NCBI RefSeq assembly: GCF_032062135.1
Contig: NC_092864.1
Location: forward strand, 15,048,647 to 15,112,646
DNA from: Pyxicephalus adspersus
Taxonomy: Eukaryota > Chordata > Amphibia > Anura > Pyxicephalidae
DNA length: 64,000 bases
Direction of reading: 5' to 3'
Within the stretch, counting starts at the first letter, position 1. Each line of letters starts with the position of its first letter. Shown here in pieces: positions 1 to 11,546 of this stretch. Under the pieces are notes generated by a model. That model did not search any database. It saw only the letters and a list, made by a program, of their open reading frames with translations, and was not told where the DNA came from. A program made the translations under genes and the position numbers.

Positions 1-299
1 TTGCATGCAGAGCTACTTGCACGCTCTAGATACAAAGAACTTGAGAAGAGTATGCTCTGAATTCAATGTGGACAGCACACAGAGGTTATACACACTACAC
101 TCTTCACATTGAATGAGATGCCGGTTTGTTACCCAGTGCCAGAATACTGGTTCTAAATCTTGCTCCTAAAGTAAATGAGCTACTGGTTTGAGAAACAACA
201 AGACAACCGGTATTGCCTCAATGCTGCAGATCATTTCCCCATTGGGACTTACAATGCCTTACTCTGCGCAGTGCCTGTGTTGGAATTGGTTATCTTGGT

Positions 300-1090
300 A
301 TTATGATTATTAGGATTTATAAAGCACCAACATATTACGCAGCGCTGTACATAAAATAAGGGTTGCAAATGACAGACAGATACAGACAGTGACACAGGAG
401 GAGGAGAGGACTCTGGCCAGGAGAGCTTACAATCTAGAAGGTGGATAAGCAGTATATAATAGAAGGGGGGATAGGGAATGGTGGGTGAGTAGTGAGGGTT
501 CTAAGAGACAGAAGTAGATGGTGGGTGAGTTTGAAAAGATGGGATTTGAGAGCTCTTTTAAATGAGCAGAAAGTGGGAGCAAGCCGAATAGGACGAGGAA
601 GACCATTGCCGAGAGTTTGGGCGTCTCTACAAAAGTCTTGGAGCCAAGCGTGTGATGAGGTTAGAAGTGAGGAAGTCATTAGTTGGTCATAGGAGGAGCG
701 AAGATAGCGCCTAGGGGAGTTTTTTTTCTACCAGGTCAGAAAGGTAAGTGAGACAAGAACTGTGGAGGGATTTGATGCTAAGGTGAAATGGAAACCAATG
801 AAGAGAACTACAAAGAGAGGCAGCAGAAGAGGAGCAGTGGGCAGGATGGATGAATCTGGCTGCAGCATTCATAATAGATTGTAGAGGAGAGAGTCGGGTT
901 AGTGGAATACCAGAGAGAAGGAGGTTACAGTAGTCCAAACAAGAGATGATAAGAGCGTGTAGAAGGAGTTTGGTGGTCTCTGGGGACAGGTAGGGGCAGA
1001 TTTTGGAGATGTTGCTCAGGTGAAAGTGACAGGACCTGGAAATGTTCTGAATATGGAAAGTGAAGGAGAGGGCAGAATCAAATGTGACAG
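300..1090 (-). mobile_element. L2-clade LINE, 5'-truncated: ORF2 C-terminus and 3' tail
   Basis: Read on the minus strand, 1090-711 is the degraded C-terminal part of a LINE reverse transcriptase, with LDYCNLLLSGIP, the LQSIMNAAARFI block and SLHWFPFHLSIK, all typical of L2/CR1-like ORF2 proteins. 710-500 continues with a C-terminal tail (GNGLPRPIRLAPTFCSFKRA). 490-300 is the 3' UTR with the tail motif GTAATATGTTGGTGCTTTAT-like ending. Stops and frameshifts break the frame, so it is dead. This copy shows that the many short tail-only copies elsewhere in the window come from this LINE. Confidence 0.85.
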
Positions 1091-2590
1091 CATCTTGGTA
1101 GCAGTAAAGCTTTATTTACCCATGTCAGATTTGCACCATTGAGAACTGGTGGTATGACATTTAGTGTGGAAGTATTCAAGAAGCAAGAGGTGGAGGACAC
1201 ACAGATACACAGAATGAATGAAGCATCGAAGAAAGATCCTTGGACTGAAGTCCTCAGTCACAGCTTTCACTCCAGGAAGGAAAACAAAGACAATATCTAA
1301 TCTCACTCCAAAGCATGTAAGATGAGAAGTCAGGGGCAGCAGTGCCTTAGATGATCTCACATTGCAATTGTATAGCTATTACACTCTAGGCTTGAGACAT
1401 GCACTACAACTTTAGGAAGAATACAGGACAATTTAGACACATGTATTGTAATTTCATAATGTTCTCCATCAGACAAAATGGTTTGACTTTTCAGAGTTAA
1501 GACCATCAGCCTGCTTTGGCAGGGTTCAAGTGACAGTGTCTATAAAATATAACCCCTGACCCCCTTATACTTAACTTACTAGCACCCCCAAAATGCTACT
1601 ATCTCAGTTGCAGCGTGTGCTGAAATCAGTAAACTCATCATCCCCTGGGAATGGGGGCACAACTGGTATGAGAGATCTTGGGCTGAATAGTTGGCTGCTA
1701 GCCTCAAGCAGTTATATACCTCCCTTGTTCAGGTCTACCAATTGATGGATGAATTGAATGGATAGAATACTGAAGCACGATGATTATAAAGGGTCAGCAG
1801 TGTTCTACCAGCCTCTTTTAGCTGGGCGCACCACCCGACACTTTTCTGTGACCACCCTGCTTAGGGGAGGGTCCCCTCAGACAAAATAATGCCCACGAGT
1901 AAAACTTCCTATTTAGAATGCAGTCTTGACATGAATCTTGTCAGTGGAATATTCCTGGCTGAGTTTTTGTGGTGATGACAGGGTCTGTAAAAGCTGAAAC
2001 AATTAATTAGAAGTATACAAGACAAAGAGCTTTACCCTAGTTAGAAGGGTCCAGGTCCATTTAATAATGTCCTCAACCAACAGCGCGCTAATCAGAAGCA
2101 TTACTTATCATCAACAATGTACTCCAAGTAGCTGATGGCTTTCATTAGAGAAAATGCCTTCACCTTTTACTCCTGGCCACTGTAAATTAGGTTAACATAT
2201 AAAAATATTTCTAACCTCTTTAAAATAGAAACACGAGGCAGGTGAAACCTCAAGACATTCGCTGTCCTATTTTGATAAATCCGATCAAGGAATAACAGGA
2301 TCATAAACTAAATTATAAAGATTGCTTTGACTCATCAGGCAAGAAATGTGCGTCTGTCCCCCTTCCCCCTCCGCGAAAGAAGGACCTCGTAACAGATGAT
2401 GGCACTAAAATGAAAGCTTTGTCTCCAGAGTGTGAAGCCACCTCCTAACCAAACCGCGGCAATTAAATAATTAAAGTGTCAAGGGATCCTCTGCAGCAAA
2501 GGTGAAGGAATGGTATTTGCCATTTATTACAAGTAAAAGCCTAATGCTATGTTGAGGAATGAAAAGAAAAAGGGGAAAGGTTGAAAACCT
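1091..2590. other. Intronic stretch without genes
   Basis: I see no coding signal. The only recognisable repeat is a short hAT-like MITE end at 1798-1858 (CAGTGTTCTACCAGCCTC, the family seen complete at 21997-22142). The 2040-2530 part is not obviously repetitive and contains no long frame. Confidence 0.6.
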
Positions 2591-2599
2591 TATACATAT

Positions 2600-3003
2600 A
2601 CAAATACTTCTCCAGTCGCTCTCTTTGCTCGTCCAATCACCTACTAATTACTTTCTCACTCATAAACTTATCACACGCAAAAGCTCCAAGACTTTTCTAG
2701 AGCTGCTGTATGGAATGGTCTTCCTCATCCTATTCGGCTTGCTCCTACTTTCTGCTCATATAAAAGAGCCCCTAAAGTCCATCTTTTTAAACTTGCCTAC
2801 CCGTCATCTTCTGTCTTCTAAACTCTCACTACTCACCCACCAATCCTTATCCCCCCTCCTATTGTGTGATACTTCCCCCCACCTCCTAGATTGTAAGCTC
2901 TTCAGGGCAGGGTCCTCTTCTCCTGTGTAACTGACTGTATCTGTCTGTCATTTGCAAACCCTATTTACTGTACAGCTCTGCGTAATATGTTAGTGCTATA
3001 TTC
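2600..3003 (+). mobile_element. L2-clade LINE 3' end (plus copy)
   Basis: This has the same C-terminal ORF2 tail and 3' UTR as the copy at 300-1090, in the opposite orientation: a CATCCTATTCGGCTTGCTCC block, then CTAGATTGTAAGCTCTTCAG, then GCGTAATATGTTAGTGCTAT. It stops at a TA dinucleotide inside the tail, where a mariner begins. Confidence 0.8.
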
Positions 3004-4078
3004 GATTGGGTGCTGAGAAGTTCCTGGTTTTGCCCCCTTCCAGATGAAATAGAAAAATGTTTATGGGGGCATATGAGAACCTAATATCTTAGTATGTAAC
3101 TCTTCAAATATCAGGTCTTTGCGATTCCTAAAACTGTTTTTTCTTTTAGTGAGAAGATGTGATGGCAGAGGCACAAGCAAGTTTCACGTCGTCAGAGTTA
3201 CGGGCCGTCATGAAGTTTTTGTTTCTCCAGGGAAAATCAGCAAAGGACATTCACACTGAGATGTCACAAATATGGGGAAGAAATGTCCTTCCTACAGGAC
3301 TGTCAAAACCTGGATATCGTTTCAAGACTGGGCATTTCACCGTTGAAGATGAGCCCCGCAGTGGGCGCCCCCCAACCTCAACTGACCCGGCAACCTGCGA
3401 TTTTGTCCATGAGCTAAATATTTAGGACCAGCAAATATCTGCAAAAAAGATAGCCCAGATACTTGACATTTCACAGGGGCCTGTTGGATTTGTTATCACC
3501 ACTATCTGTGACATGTGCAAGCTTTCAGCAAAGTAGGCACCGAGATGTTTGAACAGTGATCAGAAGAAGGAACGAGTTGAACCATCCAAAGCCATTTTGG
3601 CCCATTTTGAAGCTGCACAGGACTTTTTGGCTAGGTTTGTGACTGAGGATGAATCCTGGCTACACATCTATGATCCTGAAACCATCAAAGGAATGGCACC
3701 ACAGCTGGTCCCCGGGCAAAAAAAGTCATGGCGTCCGTTTTCTAGGACAAAGACCGTATTCTGTTGGTGGACTACCTACCTCAGGGCTCTAGTATCACCA
3801 GACAGTATTATGCTAACCTCCTGGACCAGCTGAAGGAGGCAATTAAGACTAAATACCGTGGAAAGTTGACCAAAGGGATCCTTTTTTTGCAGGACAATGC
3901 ACCTGCGCACACGTCCGACATTGTGGCTGCCAAATTGAACACCCTGGGTTTCCAATTAGTCCACCACCACCCCTACTCACCTGACCTGGCCCCTTTGGAC
4001 TATTATCTGTTCCCCAATTTGAAGAAACACCTGAAGGGGCAACGTTTTGAGGACATTTCTGATGTCAAAGATGCTTTT
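3004..4078 (+). mobile_element. Mariner (DD34D) element, 3' end missing
   Basis: A mariner transposon remnant inserted into the TA of an L2 tail. The likely 5' inverted repeat begins near 3006 with TTGGGTGCTGAGAAGTTCC. The transposase remnant starts at 3162. At about 4075-4083 the sequence switches directly into a MITE, so the transposase C-terminus and the 3' inverted repeat are absent. Confidence 0.8.
3162..4078 (+). pseudogene. Mariner transposase pseudogene
   Basis: Remnant of a cut-and-paste transposase. It begins at ATG 3162 with a helix-turn-helix-like N-terminus (ELRAVMKFLFLQGKSAKDIH), followed by FKTGHFTVEDEPRSGRP, the mariner linker. The three catalytic aspartates are still visible: VTEDESW near 3640, LQDNAPAH near 3890, and YSPDLAPLDYYLF near 3975-4010, with 34 residues between the second and third, so DD34D. 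The reading frame is broken by in-frame TAG codons at about 3423 and 3534 and by a frameshift near 3755-3765. The end is replaced by MITE sequence after FEDISDVKDAFF. It cannot encode an active enzyme. Family assignment to mariner is secure; the subfamily is not. Confidence 0.88.
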
Positions 4079-4223
4079 TTTAAGCCGAATGGGAACAAAT
4101 TGTAGGTGGGTGGCAGCCCCTGTATTGCTTCCCAACTTTTAAATAACCACCCAAATACAGCCGGGTGGTTACTGAAAATTACTGGGTGGTGCACCAGGCT
4201 AAGAGGGACCGGGGAGAACACTG
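4076..4223 (-). mobile_element. hAT-like MITE, CAGTGTTCTC family
   Basis: The end GAGAACACTG, the internal GTAGGTGGGTGGCAGCCCC and the pair ACCACCC/GGGTGGT match copies at 10703-10847, 12626-12969, 21997-22142 and 25198-25363. The element is largely self-complementary. It abuts and truncates the mariner. Confidence 0.7.
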
Positions 4224-6446
4224 GATGAAGTATTCATTCTCTTTACTTTTTCCTTATAAAAGGAAAAGTAAAAGTAAGCATCCTATCCCATGGGGATACC
4301 CAAACATGCTGTACAGTGTAAGTTTGGGAGTTTGACTTGGAATCAGGCAGTCTTTGTACAGAAAGGCCAGAACCGGTCAATGTACTGACAAGACAAGCTG
4401 ATCGAAGGAGAAAACTGAGCTCATCACCATGCTGCCCCTCTTTTCTAAATCCAGTTATAGGCTGGGGTGAACCCAGGATCACCTGGAGATTAAAAAATGG
4501 GTTTAATAATGCCGACTGTCAGATAAGGAACATCTAATTGCAGAAAAATACTGCAGGGGAAACCTCTGGGGTAAAAAATGAGGAGTACAGTTCTAGCCGG
4601 TTTTCTTTTTTTTTTATCCTTTGAAAGGTATTTTATTTTTACCTTGCTATTTTTGGCTACAGTTCTGCTTTTGTCTGCACCAGAACTGCTTCTCTCTCTA
4701 TATGAGTCAATAGGAATGCAAGAGAAGTAGGTCAAATGGGGGGTAAATGCAGGTCAAATGCATTTGTCAACAAAATAATCTGAAAAGTGTCTTAATCTAG
4801 TGTCAAAAGAAAGCTCATGGACACTGCCCCAAAGCTGGTTGACCGAGGTTCCAAGACTGGTGGGGGGAGGGTGAAGCTTTAAAATAAGTGTAACTTTCCA
4901 CAAAGTTCAGTTACACTTAAGATGTTTGTAAATTAAGATGAATTATAGATAATAACAACCCTGGCTTAATGACAATAAGACTGTATAAAGCCAATCAGAC
5001 ACAAAGCTGACCAGTATGCTGCTGTTCCTTTAGTGTCCAATGAGCGAGCTGGAAGTGTGTCCTTCACCAAGCTTGGCTGCTCCTGGAGCAAGTCCAGGGA
5101 CCTAATTTGCCAAATTGGCAAAGTTGCTTGTATCATAAGACTGGCTGCACAAAACTTGAAGTGGTTTGGCAGATGAAACAAATTCTAAATTTGCATTTCA
5201 AATATGTATTTAGCTGGTGCCCGGTGTTCAGCTTTAACAGTTATATGTCCTCAGCATACACCTGTCAGTATTATAAAGGTCCTGAATAGAAGGTAACACT
5301 GACATGAAGGCTAACAGTGTTTGTACCCTGGGTGCCCTGAGTTCTGGGTAGCACAATCTTGATGGTACTGACTACAAACCCCCCCCCCCCCCCCCTAAAT
5401 TAAATAATGGATTATTTAGAAAATGCAGAAGGCAGAATGTTGAACACTTTTCATTATATCTCCCTCGAGATTTGATGCACCTTGATTTATTGAATAGATG
5501 TAGAAGCGTAGATAATGTAAAAAAAAAAAAAAAAAAAAAAAAAAGATGGAGACTACAGGAATGCATCAGGCACTGGAGCAGATTATGAATTATTTATATT
5601 ATCATATCACTTTAATAGTTTATACCCAAATAGGTCAGCACAGTCCTGGAGCAAAACTATCATAGAAGTGGGTTTTCTGTTATAACAATAGGTTATCATC
5701 ACTTCATCGTTGTGACAGTAAACAGCCCAGAGTCAGTGAACATAAAACCACTGACCATTTTTAGGTTACTCAAAAAATTGCAAAATACATGGAAGTTCTA
5801 CAGCAGCCAGTTCTATAACCGCTATCTACTATTAATCTACAGCTGCTGAGAAATGTACAGGAAGAATATAATTCGTATTATTCCAACAACAGCAACTGCA
5901 AAAGGGTCAAGTATGTTGATATTGGCCGCCATGATGATTTCAGCATCAGTCAAACATTGATGGGGAGAAATACCTATAACTATAAGTTCCATTATTGTTC
6001 CTTGTTTTCTCCTCTGTCCTGCACTGTCTATCTCTTTGGGGCCAATTAATTCCCATTCTGTAAATTCTGAATGTCATGGCCACACCGTTGCACAGCCTGG
6101 ACTCACAGTACTAGTAAGGACCATCCAACTCTACTATTAAGAAAGAAGAGCATGGACATTGGAAAAAAAAGGTTTGCAGATAGCATTCCAAAAAAATATG
6201 GGGGCACAGTTGCAGGAAAAAAAAACAAAAAAAAAAACAAAGCCAGATTGCTGTGCCAGTTAATAAAAGAACCCCAAACCTCTGTGCAGTCCTCATGTGA
6301 TGAACCTAAGCAGACCAAGGTCAGTTGATGCACCTTTGGGACATCCGAAAATGCATAAGAAATTTGCAAGGATGAAGCTATGGGAATGGTTTGTGCCAAG
6401 TATGCCACCACAAGCTGCGCTCTACCTTCACACACCCCTCACCACC
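4224..6446. other. Intronic stretch with homopolymers
   Basis: I see no gene here. It holds a C17 run (5379-5395) and an A26 run (5519-5544). The rest has no long frames, and I recognise no repeat family in it. Confidence 0.55.
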
Positions 6447-6600
6447 CAGTGGCAGATATAGCTAACAGTGGGCCCCTGTGCAAAATTGACTTGGGCCCCC
6501 CTTGTTGGACTCACTTGGGGCTCCTGTGCAGATGCCTGTTGGCTGAAGGGTCCAGGGCCTTCGTGCACACTTCCCTATGTCCATTCCATCACTCCCCATG
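6447..6600 (+). repeat. Dispersed repeat, CAGTGGCAGATATAGC family
   Basis: The start CAGTGGCAGATATAGCTAAC followed by GTGGGCCCCTGTGCA is repeated in inverse orientation at about 60462-60593. The short terminal motif suggests a hAT-like non-autonomous element. The right boundary is uncertain. Confidence 0.5.
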
Positions 6601-7605
6601 TTTACCCCTACATAAACTCCAGTCCACTGCTGGATGTCCTGTATACCCAATGCAAATGTCCGTAAAGGTTTCTATTTATCCAGCTCATAGTATATCTAGT
6701 AGTAGTAACATTCAACTAGACTTGTTCTTGTAATGTTGAAGACTAATGGCAGCTTTCCATGCTGTTTCGGCAGTTCTGATGAAACCTGCACAAAGTCCAG
6801 TTGAATGTTTAATAACAAATGCAAAGCAGATACCTTTTTGTTTTTACTCGTCTGCAGTTACAGTGTAGACTACAGACTGGCTGAATAAACAAATCCAAGC
6901 CTGGTCTGGACCCAAGACGGCAGCCCTCAAAGCACAAAGAAAACGCACACAGAGGTAAGAAGCTATAAATGTAAATGTAGTTTGGTATCCCGAACTGTAA
7001 TATAAAAACAGATAATGTTAACACACAGAAATACAGAGGAAATGCAAAAAATGATGAACATGGACTGAATATCTCAGCGGACTCTGCTTTATTTCCAACA
7101 GGAACAATGGCAGCGAGTATAAAAAGTAGCAGTTAATTTGTCACGTATGAGATGATCTGAAACTGTGACTTCATTCATCCACCCACTCTCCCCCATCACT
7201 GAAATGTGCTATCACCCTCCATTACCTCCAACTCAGGACTTAATTGTGCTATTAGCGTCAGGGAGACAACAGAACAAGCCCACATTTTGTGACATGTGTA
7301 TCAAAATAAAGCCAGTCTCTAAAATACTACCCTGCAGAGTGATGTGTTATAGATTCACATATCACCATTTCTAAGTGCCAAGGCACAGCATATAGATAAA
7401 GGGGAATGCACAAGCAGAAAGATTGCAGTACATGCAACACCCGGACTGAATGAGATTTAGTGTGTTAATGTACAAGGTATCTTTTTTTCTTGTATAAAAT
7501 TCTTGTGTTCCGTTCTTTTTATTCCTTGTTGTATCCTAATGCTGTTGATCACCTTCAACTTCTCTCCAGCCACAACCGGTCTACATACTGCACGACTGGA
7601 TGCAT

Positions 7606-7729
7606 AGCATTGTAAGCTCTTAGATTGTAAGCTCTTCTGGGCAGGGTCCTCTCCTCCTGTGCCACTGTCTGTGTCCTAATTACGGTAATGTACAGTGCCG
7701 CGTAATATGTTGGCACTAAATAAATACTG

Positions 7730-7773
<44 letters not shown>
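7606..7773 (+). mobile_element. L2 LINE 3' tail with (TTA)n
   Basis: The tail contains AGATTGTAAGCTCTTCTGGG, then GCGTAATATGTTGGCACTA, and ends in a (TTA)n microsatellite at 7739-7773. This matches the 3' UTR of the L2 copy at 300-1090. Confidence 0.8.
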
Positions 7774-7775
<2 letters not shown>

Positions 7776-7967
7776 AATAGCATTTCAAAGGGGGATTCCT
7801 AATGGATACAACAGTGGAGCATGCTTATGTAATGTGTATCACTTCAGTCACATGTCCATCAGATGCCGACATAACGGGATGACAATGCGGTACAACAACT
7901 GGGAGAGTTGTCAACCTATACCAAGAAGTGCCTGAGCAAAAACCTTCATTGCAGGTAAAAGTATTAA

Positions 7968-7969
<2 letters not shown>

Positions 7970-8003
<34 letters not shown>
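7970..8003. repeat. (AT)n microsatellite
   Basis: About 17 uninterrupted TA/AT units are visible directly. Confidence 0.95.
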
Positions 8004-8008
<5 letters not shown>

Positions 8009-8214
8009 CATGTAGAAATGACATTAAAATGTAAATCACATAAACCCAAACACAATTGTCTATATCTGCTTGTTTTTTTTATATACAAAATTAATCTTTG
8101 CAATGAAACATGAAGCTGAGGTTTCCATTCTGGCTGCAGATGACAAATCAGAAAAAAAGAGTCCTTACTGTGTACATATCCTGCATTTATTTATAATTTA
8201 TTTATAATCTAGTA

Positions 8215-8467
8215 CAGCTTTTCATGACTTTTTTAACAAGGGGGAATGCTTAAAATAATTTTCAGGTCTTCATGGAACCCCTCCTATAATTATTATATCC
8301 GCAGCTCACAGTATATTAGTGTGGTGGTCACTGGGAAGATTGTCACCCTTACAGATTGCCATAAGATCATTGTTGTCAATGGTAACTGACCTAAGGGTCA
8401 CAAATTGCCCATCGCTCAAGGAACCCCTAGCAACCTCAGGTTAGAATCCTGGTTGAGAAACACTGAT
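8215..8467 (-). mobile_element. hAT-Charlie-like MITE (CAGTGTTTCTCAACC family)
   Basis: It ends in GGTTGAGAAACACTG, the reverse complement of the family start. Internal blocks are ACAGTATATTAGTGTGGTGG and ACAAATTGCCCATCGCTCAAG. Similar copies occur at 9752, 16066, 17543, 19883, 50020, 55650 and 62271. Confidence 0.75.
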
Positions 8468-8779
8468 CTAGTGAATTCCATGCAAGCACAGCAATGCAGA
8501 ACACAAGTTGTTAATGGCATCCTAACTGCACCATACGAACGCACTACAGTGCAACATGTGGCATCCTTTTTAGGAGGAACTAAGGTTCCACTTCTGAAAA
8601 TCAACGATCAGGCAAGATATTATTGCAGAAAAGGTCGGGCAATTATCCTATCTACCTGCCTGAAAGTCCTGGGTTGCTGTTGATAAAGCTGAGCCAGAAT
8701 TGGCTTTATTTGCCAGGATATCTGGTAATCCAGGCTCTCTGTGTGTGCCAGGAATATGTTAACCACTGTACACTTTATT

Positions 8780-8912
8780 ATTAACAGGATTACTATAGCG
8801 TCAACATATTACGCAGCGCTGTACATTAAATAGGGGTTTCAAATGGCAGACAGATGCAGACTGACACAGGAAGAGGAGAGGACCCTGCCCTGAAGAGCTT
8901 ACATTCCATGGG
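8780..8912 (-). mobile_element. L2 LINE 3' tail (minus)
   Basis: It carries GTCAACATATTACGCAGCGC, TGGCAGACAGATGCAGAC and AGAGGACCCTGCCCTGAAG, the reverse complement of the L2 tail. Confidence 0.75.
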
Positions 8913-9751
8913 AGCTACCTCACCCCGGACCAGCCAATCAAGGTGTCAGAAGATCGCAAAAAGGAAGCAAAAATAGAAAAAGATGGCGGTGCCCCATGGG
9001 AGAATGGTGTCAGGTGAGCAACACGGGTTTGGTTCTGCTTTAGAGAATGCAGAATGCACTACATTTGTTTGGGTTATGATGCATTGCAGAACCCAATCAA
9101 ATAAATGGGATGCTGAACACATAGTAAAGGACGCGGCCACATATGAGGTTTGAACAGACCGCAGATTCAACAGAATTCCCCGCTCCTGCTAGTGAAGCTG
9201 CATAAACACGACAAATAAACCAGAATGCAAATCAAACGATAAACATCACAAAGTTCCAACAAGACTAGCTCAGGGACCTGCAACAATTTGTCCAACCTGT
9301 TGCCTGGAGTGGGTGGTAATTAAGTCAATGCATCCCTGAAAATTGTCTGACATCATTAAAAGAGATTCAGAGAAAGAGACAGCACAGAGGCTGATGGTGA
9401 GATTGCCCATACATCTTCCAATTAGGCGCTGACAGGGAAAAAAATGTATAAAGCCACCCAACAGCTGTGGCCAGGACCCTTAACCCTTCCCAATACAACA
9501 GGAAAAAAGTTACAGGATTATAATGTAGGGATTATGTGCAAACAACAAAAAATCCCCAATATACACTTAGCTAAGAGGACCCGAATAAAAAACAGGAGTA
9601 TAAAAACAAAAGGGCAGCAGTAGACCAATTGGTTCCCCTTAGTATTACAAAAGTCTGACCCCTGCCAGCATGCTGTAGAGAATGACAATTGCTATTTGTG
9701 GGAAGCAGGGGTCTCTCTGCAGAGTTTAGGCCTATAGCACTGCATTTAGAC

Positions 9752-10017
9752 CAATGTTTCTTGACCTTTTTATAATGAAGAACCTTTAAAAAAAACTTTT
9801 ATTGTCTTCAGAGAACCCCTTCCTTAATCACTATAACTCACAGTACATGTGGTGATCAGTAGGAAGAATTCCTCTTACATTGCTGGCCAGAGGGAAGAAT
9901 GTCAGATAGCCAAAAAGATCATTGGTGTCTGCAAAACTGACCTAAAAGGCAAAAATTGCTCATTGCTCGAGGAACCCCTAGCAACCCCTCTATGAATCCT
10001 GGTTGAGAAACACGGAT
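9752..10017 (-). mobile_element. hAT-Charlie-like MITE copy
   Basis: It starts TGTTTCTTGACC and ends GGTTGAGAAACACGG, with internal GATCATTGGTGTCTGCAAAA and GCTCATTGCTCGAGGAACC, matching the family at 8215-8467. Confidence 0.75.
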
Positions 10018-10702
10018 TTAGACAATCCATTCCTCCCTGTGGATTAGAAAAATATAGCAGAGGGTGTGTTGGACATCTGCAGAGGGACCACTGCTTCCTC
10101 ACAGAGGTCAAGATTTCTTCTCTGCAGCTGGCAGAGACAGGCTTCTTTGTGGCTACTTTGAAAAGAAAAACTGCAGCACATAGGGATTGGTGCTGGACAA
10201 GTAAGTGCCCCACAAGTAATCAAGCAGACAGAGTGCACCCTGGGATATGTAGTGCCACAGCAGACTCCCTCGGCTCTCCAGTGCAAACTGGGCCAGGATA
10301 TAAAAAGCTCCTTTACCAAAGTTAACCGTCTAAAACTCCCTTTCCAGAAACAATTTGTGTCAATGTCTATGAGAACAATCCCAATTAGGTTTAACTGGAT
10401 AATTAGCTGGGAAATGACCCAGAAAATTGCATTTTACAAAATCATCCTTGACAGTCAAACTAATGAGTGCCGGAGCATGCCAGCAAACCAAAATAAAAAA
10501 TACAAATCAAACTGTATAAAAATGGCTAAGTAATTATCCAAAACTCATTTCAGTTTCTGACACTTACAAAAAAGTAGGATAATGAGTAAAAATAAGTAGA
10601 AAATAAACCCCCCCGGCGTCATTGAGGAGGAACTCTGGAAGTTCACATAACTTTTAAAGTTATTCTGATATTCAGATCAGACAAGTGCAGCTTTCAACCC
10701 CA

Positions 10703-10847
10703 ATTTTTTTTAAGCCCGGTAGGAAGAAGCTGTATGTGGGTGGCAGCCCCTGTACCGTTACCCAACTCTTCAGTAAAACCTAAAAACAGCCAGGTGGTTA
10801 CTGAAAAGTGCCTTGTGCCTGGCTAAAAAGGGCTGGGGAGAACACTG
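10703..10847 (-). mobile_element. hAT-like MITE, CAGTGTTCTC family
   Basis: It starts AATTTTTTTTAAGCCCGG, contains GTGGGTGGCAGCCCCTGTAC and ends GGGGAGAACACTG, the same structure as at 4076-4223. Confidence 0.72.
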
Positions 10848-11098
10848 AAGTGTAATTTCCAGAAGTATGGTACAGCAAGCTGTGATAGATCAGCTAGAAG
10901 AATGAAATCAGGCTGCAGGGGAAGTTATCTTCCTTGTAGCCAATAGGGGGAAGATGAGTAGGGTTGCTAAACATTGGACTTATTGCCAATGAATGTCAGA
11001 TTCACTTCTCATTGATGAACAATCTACAATGCTATTGGACACACATAGATCTAAAAGATTCTGTGGCAGGGAATGTTTAGTGAAAATCGATTGATAAA

Positions 11099-11250
11099 TG
11101 GGCCAGAGAGGATACACTGAAGCTGGGTGATCCAGCAAACCTGTAATGGATTTCATGTTTTGAATTCTGGACCAGATCCATTCCAGGTTTGCTGGATCTC
11201 CCAGCTTCAGTGTATCCTCTCCAGCCTTGGAGAGCTTTAATAAGTCAGGG
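11099..11250. mobile_element. Palindromic MITE, short copy
   Basis: The arm AGCTGGGTGATCCAGCAAAC is answered by GTTTGCTGGATCTCCCAGCT, with GAGAGGATACACT and AGTGTATCCTCTC outside. This is a foldback element. Confidence 0.75.
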
Positions 11251-11329
11251 AGGGCTATGGTATCAGATTCAATGCTCTCTGGTGTAGATGCCAAAAGTGC
11301 CATTAAAACCACATGGATCTGGAACATTG

Positions 11330-11546
11330 GCCCTGATTTATTAAAGATTTATTAAAGCTCTCCGAGGCTGGAGGAGAGGATACACTTTCGTCAATGAAGC
11401 TGGGTAATCCAGCAAACCTGTAATGAATTTATTCAAAGTCATTTGCTACTGTTTTGAATCCTGCACCAGATCTTTTCCAGGTTTGCTGGATCACCCAACT
11501 TCACTGATGAAAGTGTATCCTCTCATTGCTTTATTAAATCAGGCCC
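11330..11546. mobile_element. Palindromic MITE (CCTGATTTATTAAAG family)
   Basis: The outer ends CCTGATTTATTAAAG and CTTTATTAAATCAGG are inverted. The inner arms are GAGGATACACTTTCGTCA and TGATGAAAGTGTATCCTC. A near-identical copy lies at 25448-25671. Confidence 0.8.

Noticed and set aside
10980..11327. 115-codon frame on minus, with a related frame at 25376-25561 on plus
   Set aside because: The shared residues are translations of the palindromic MITE, not a protein family.
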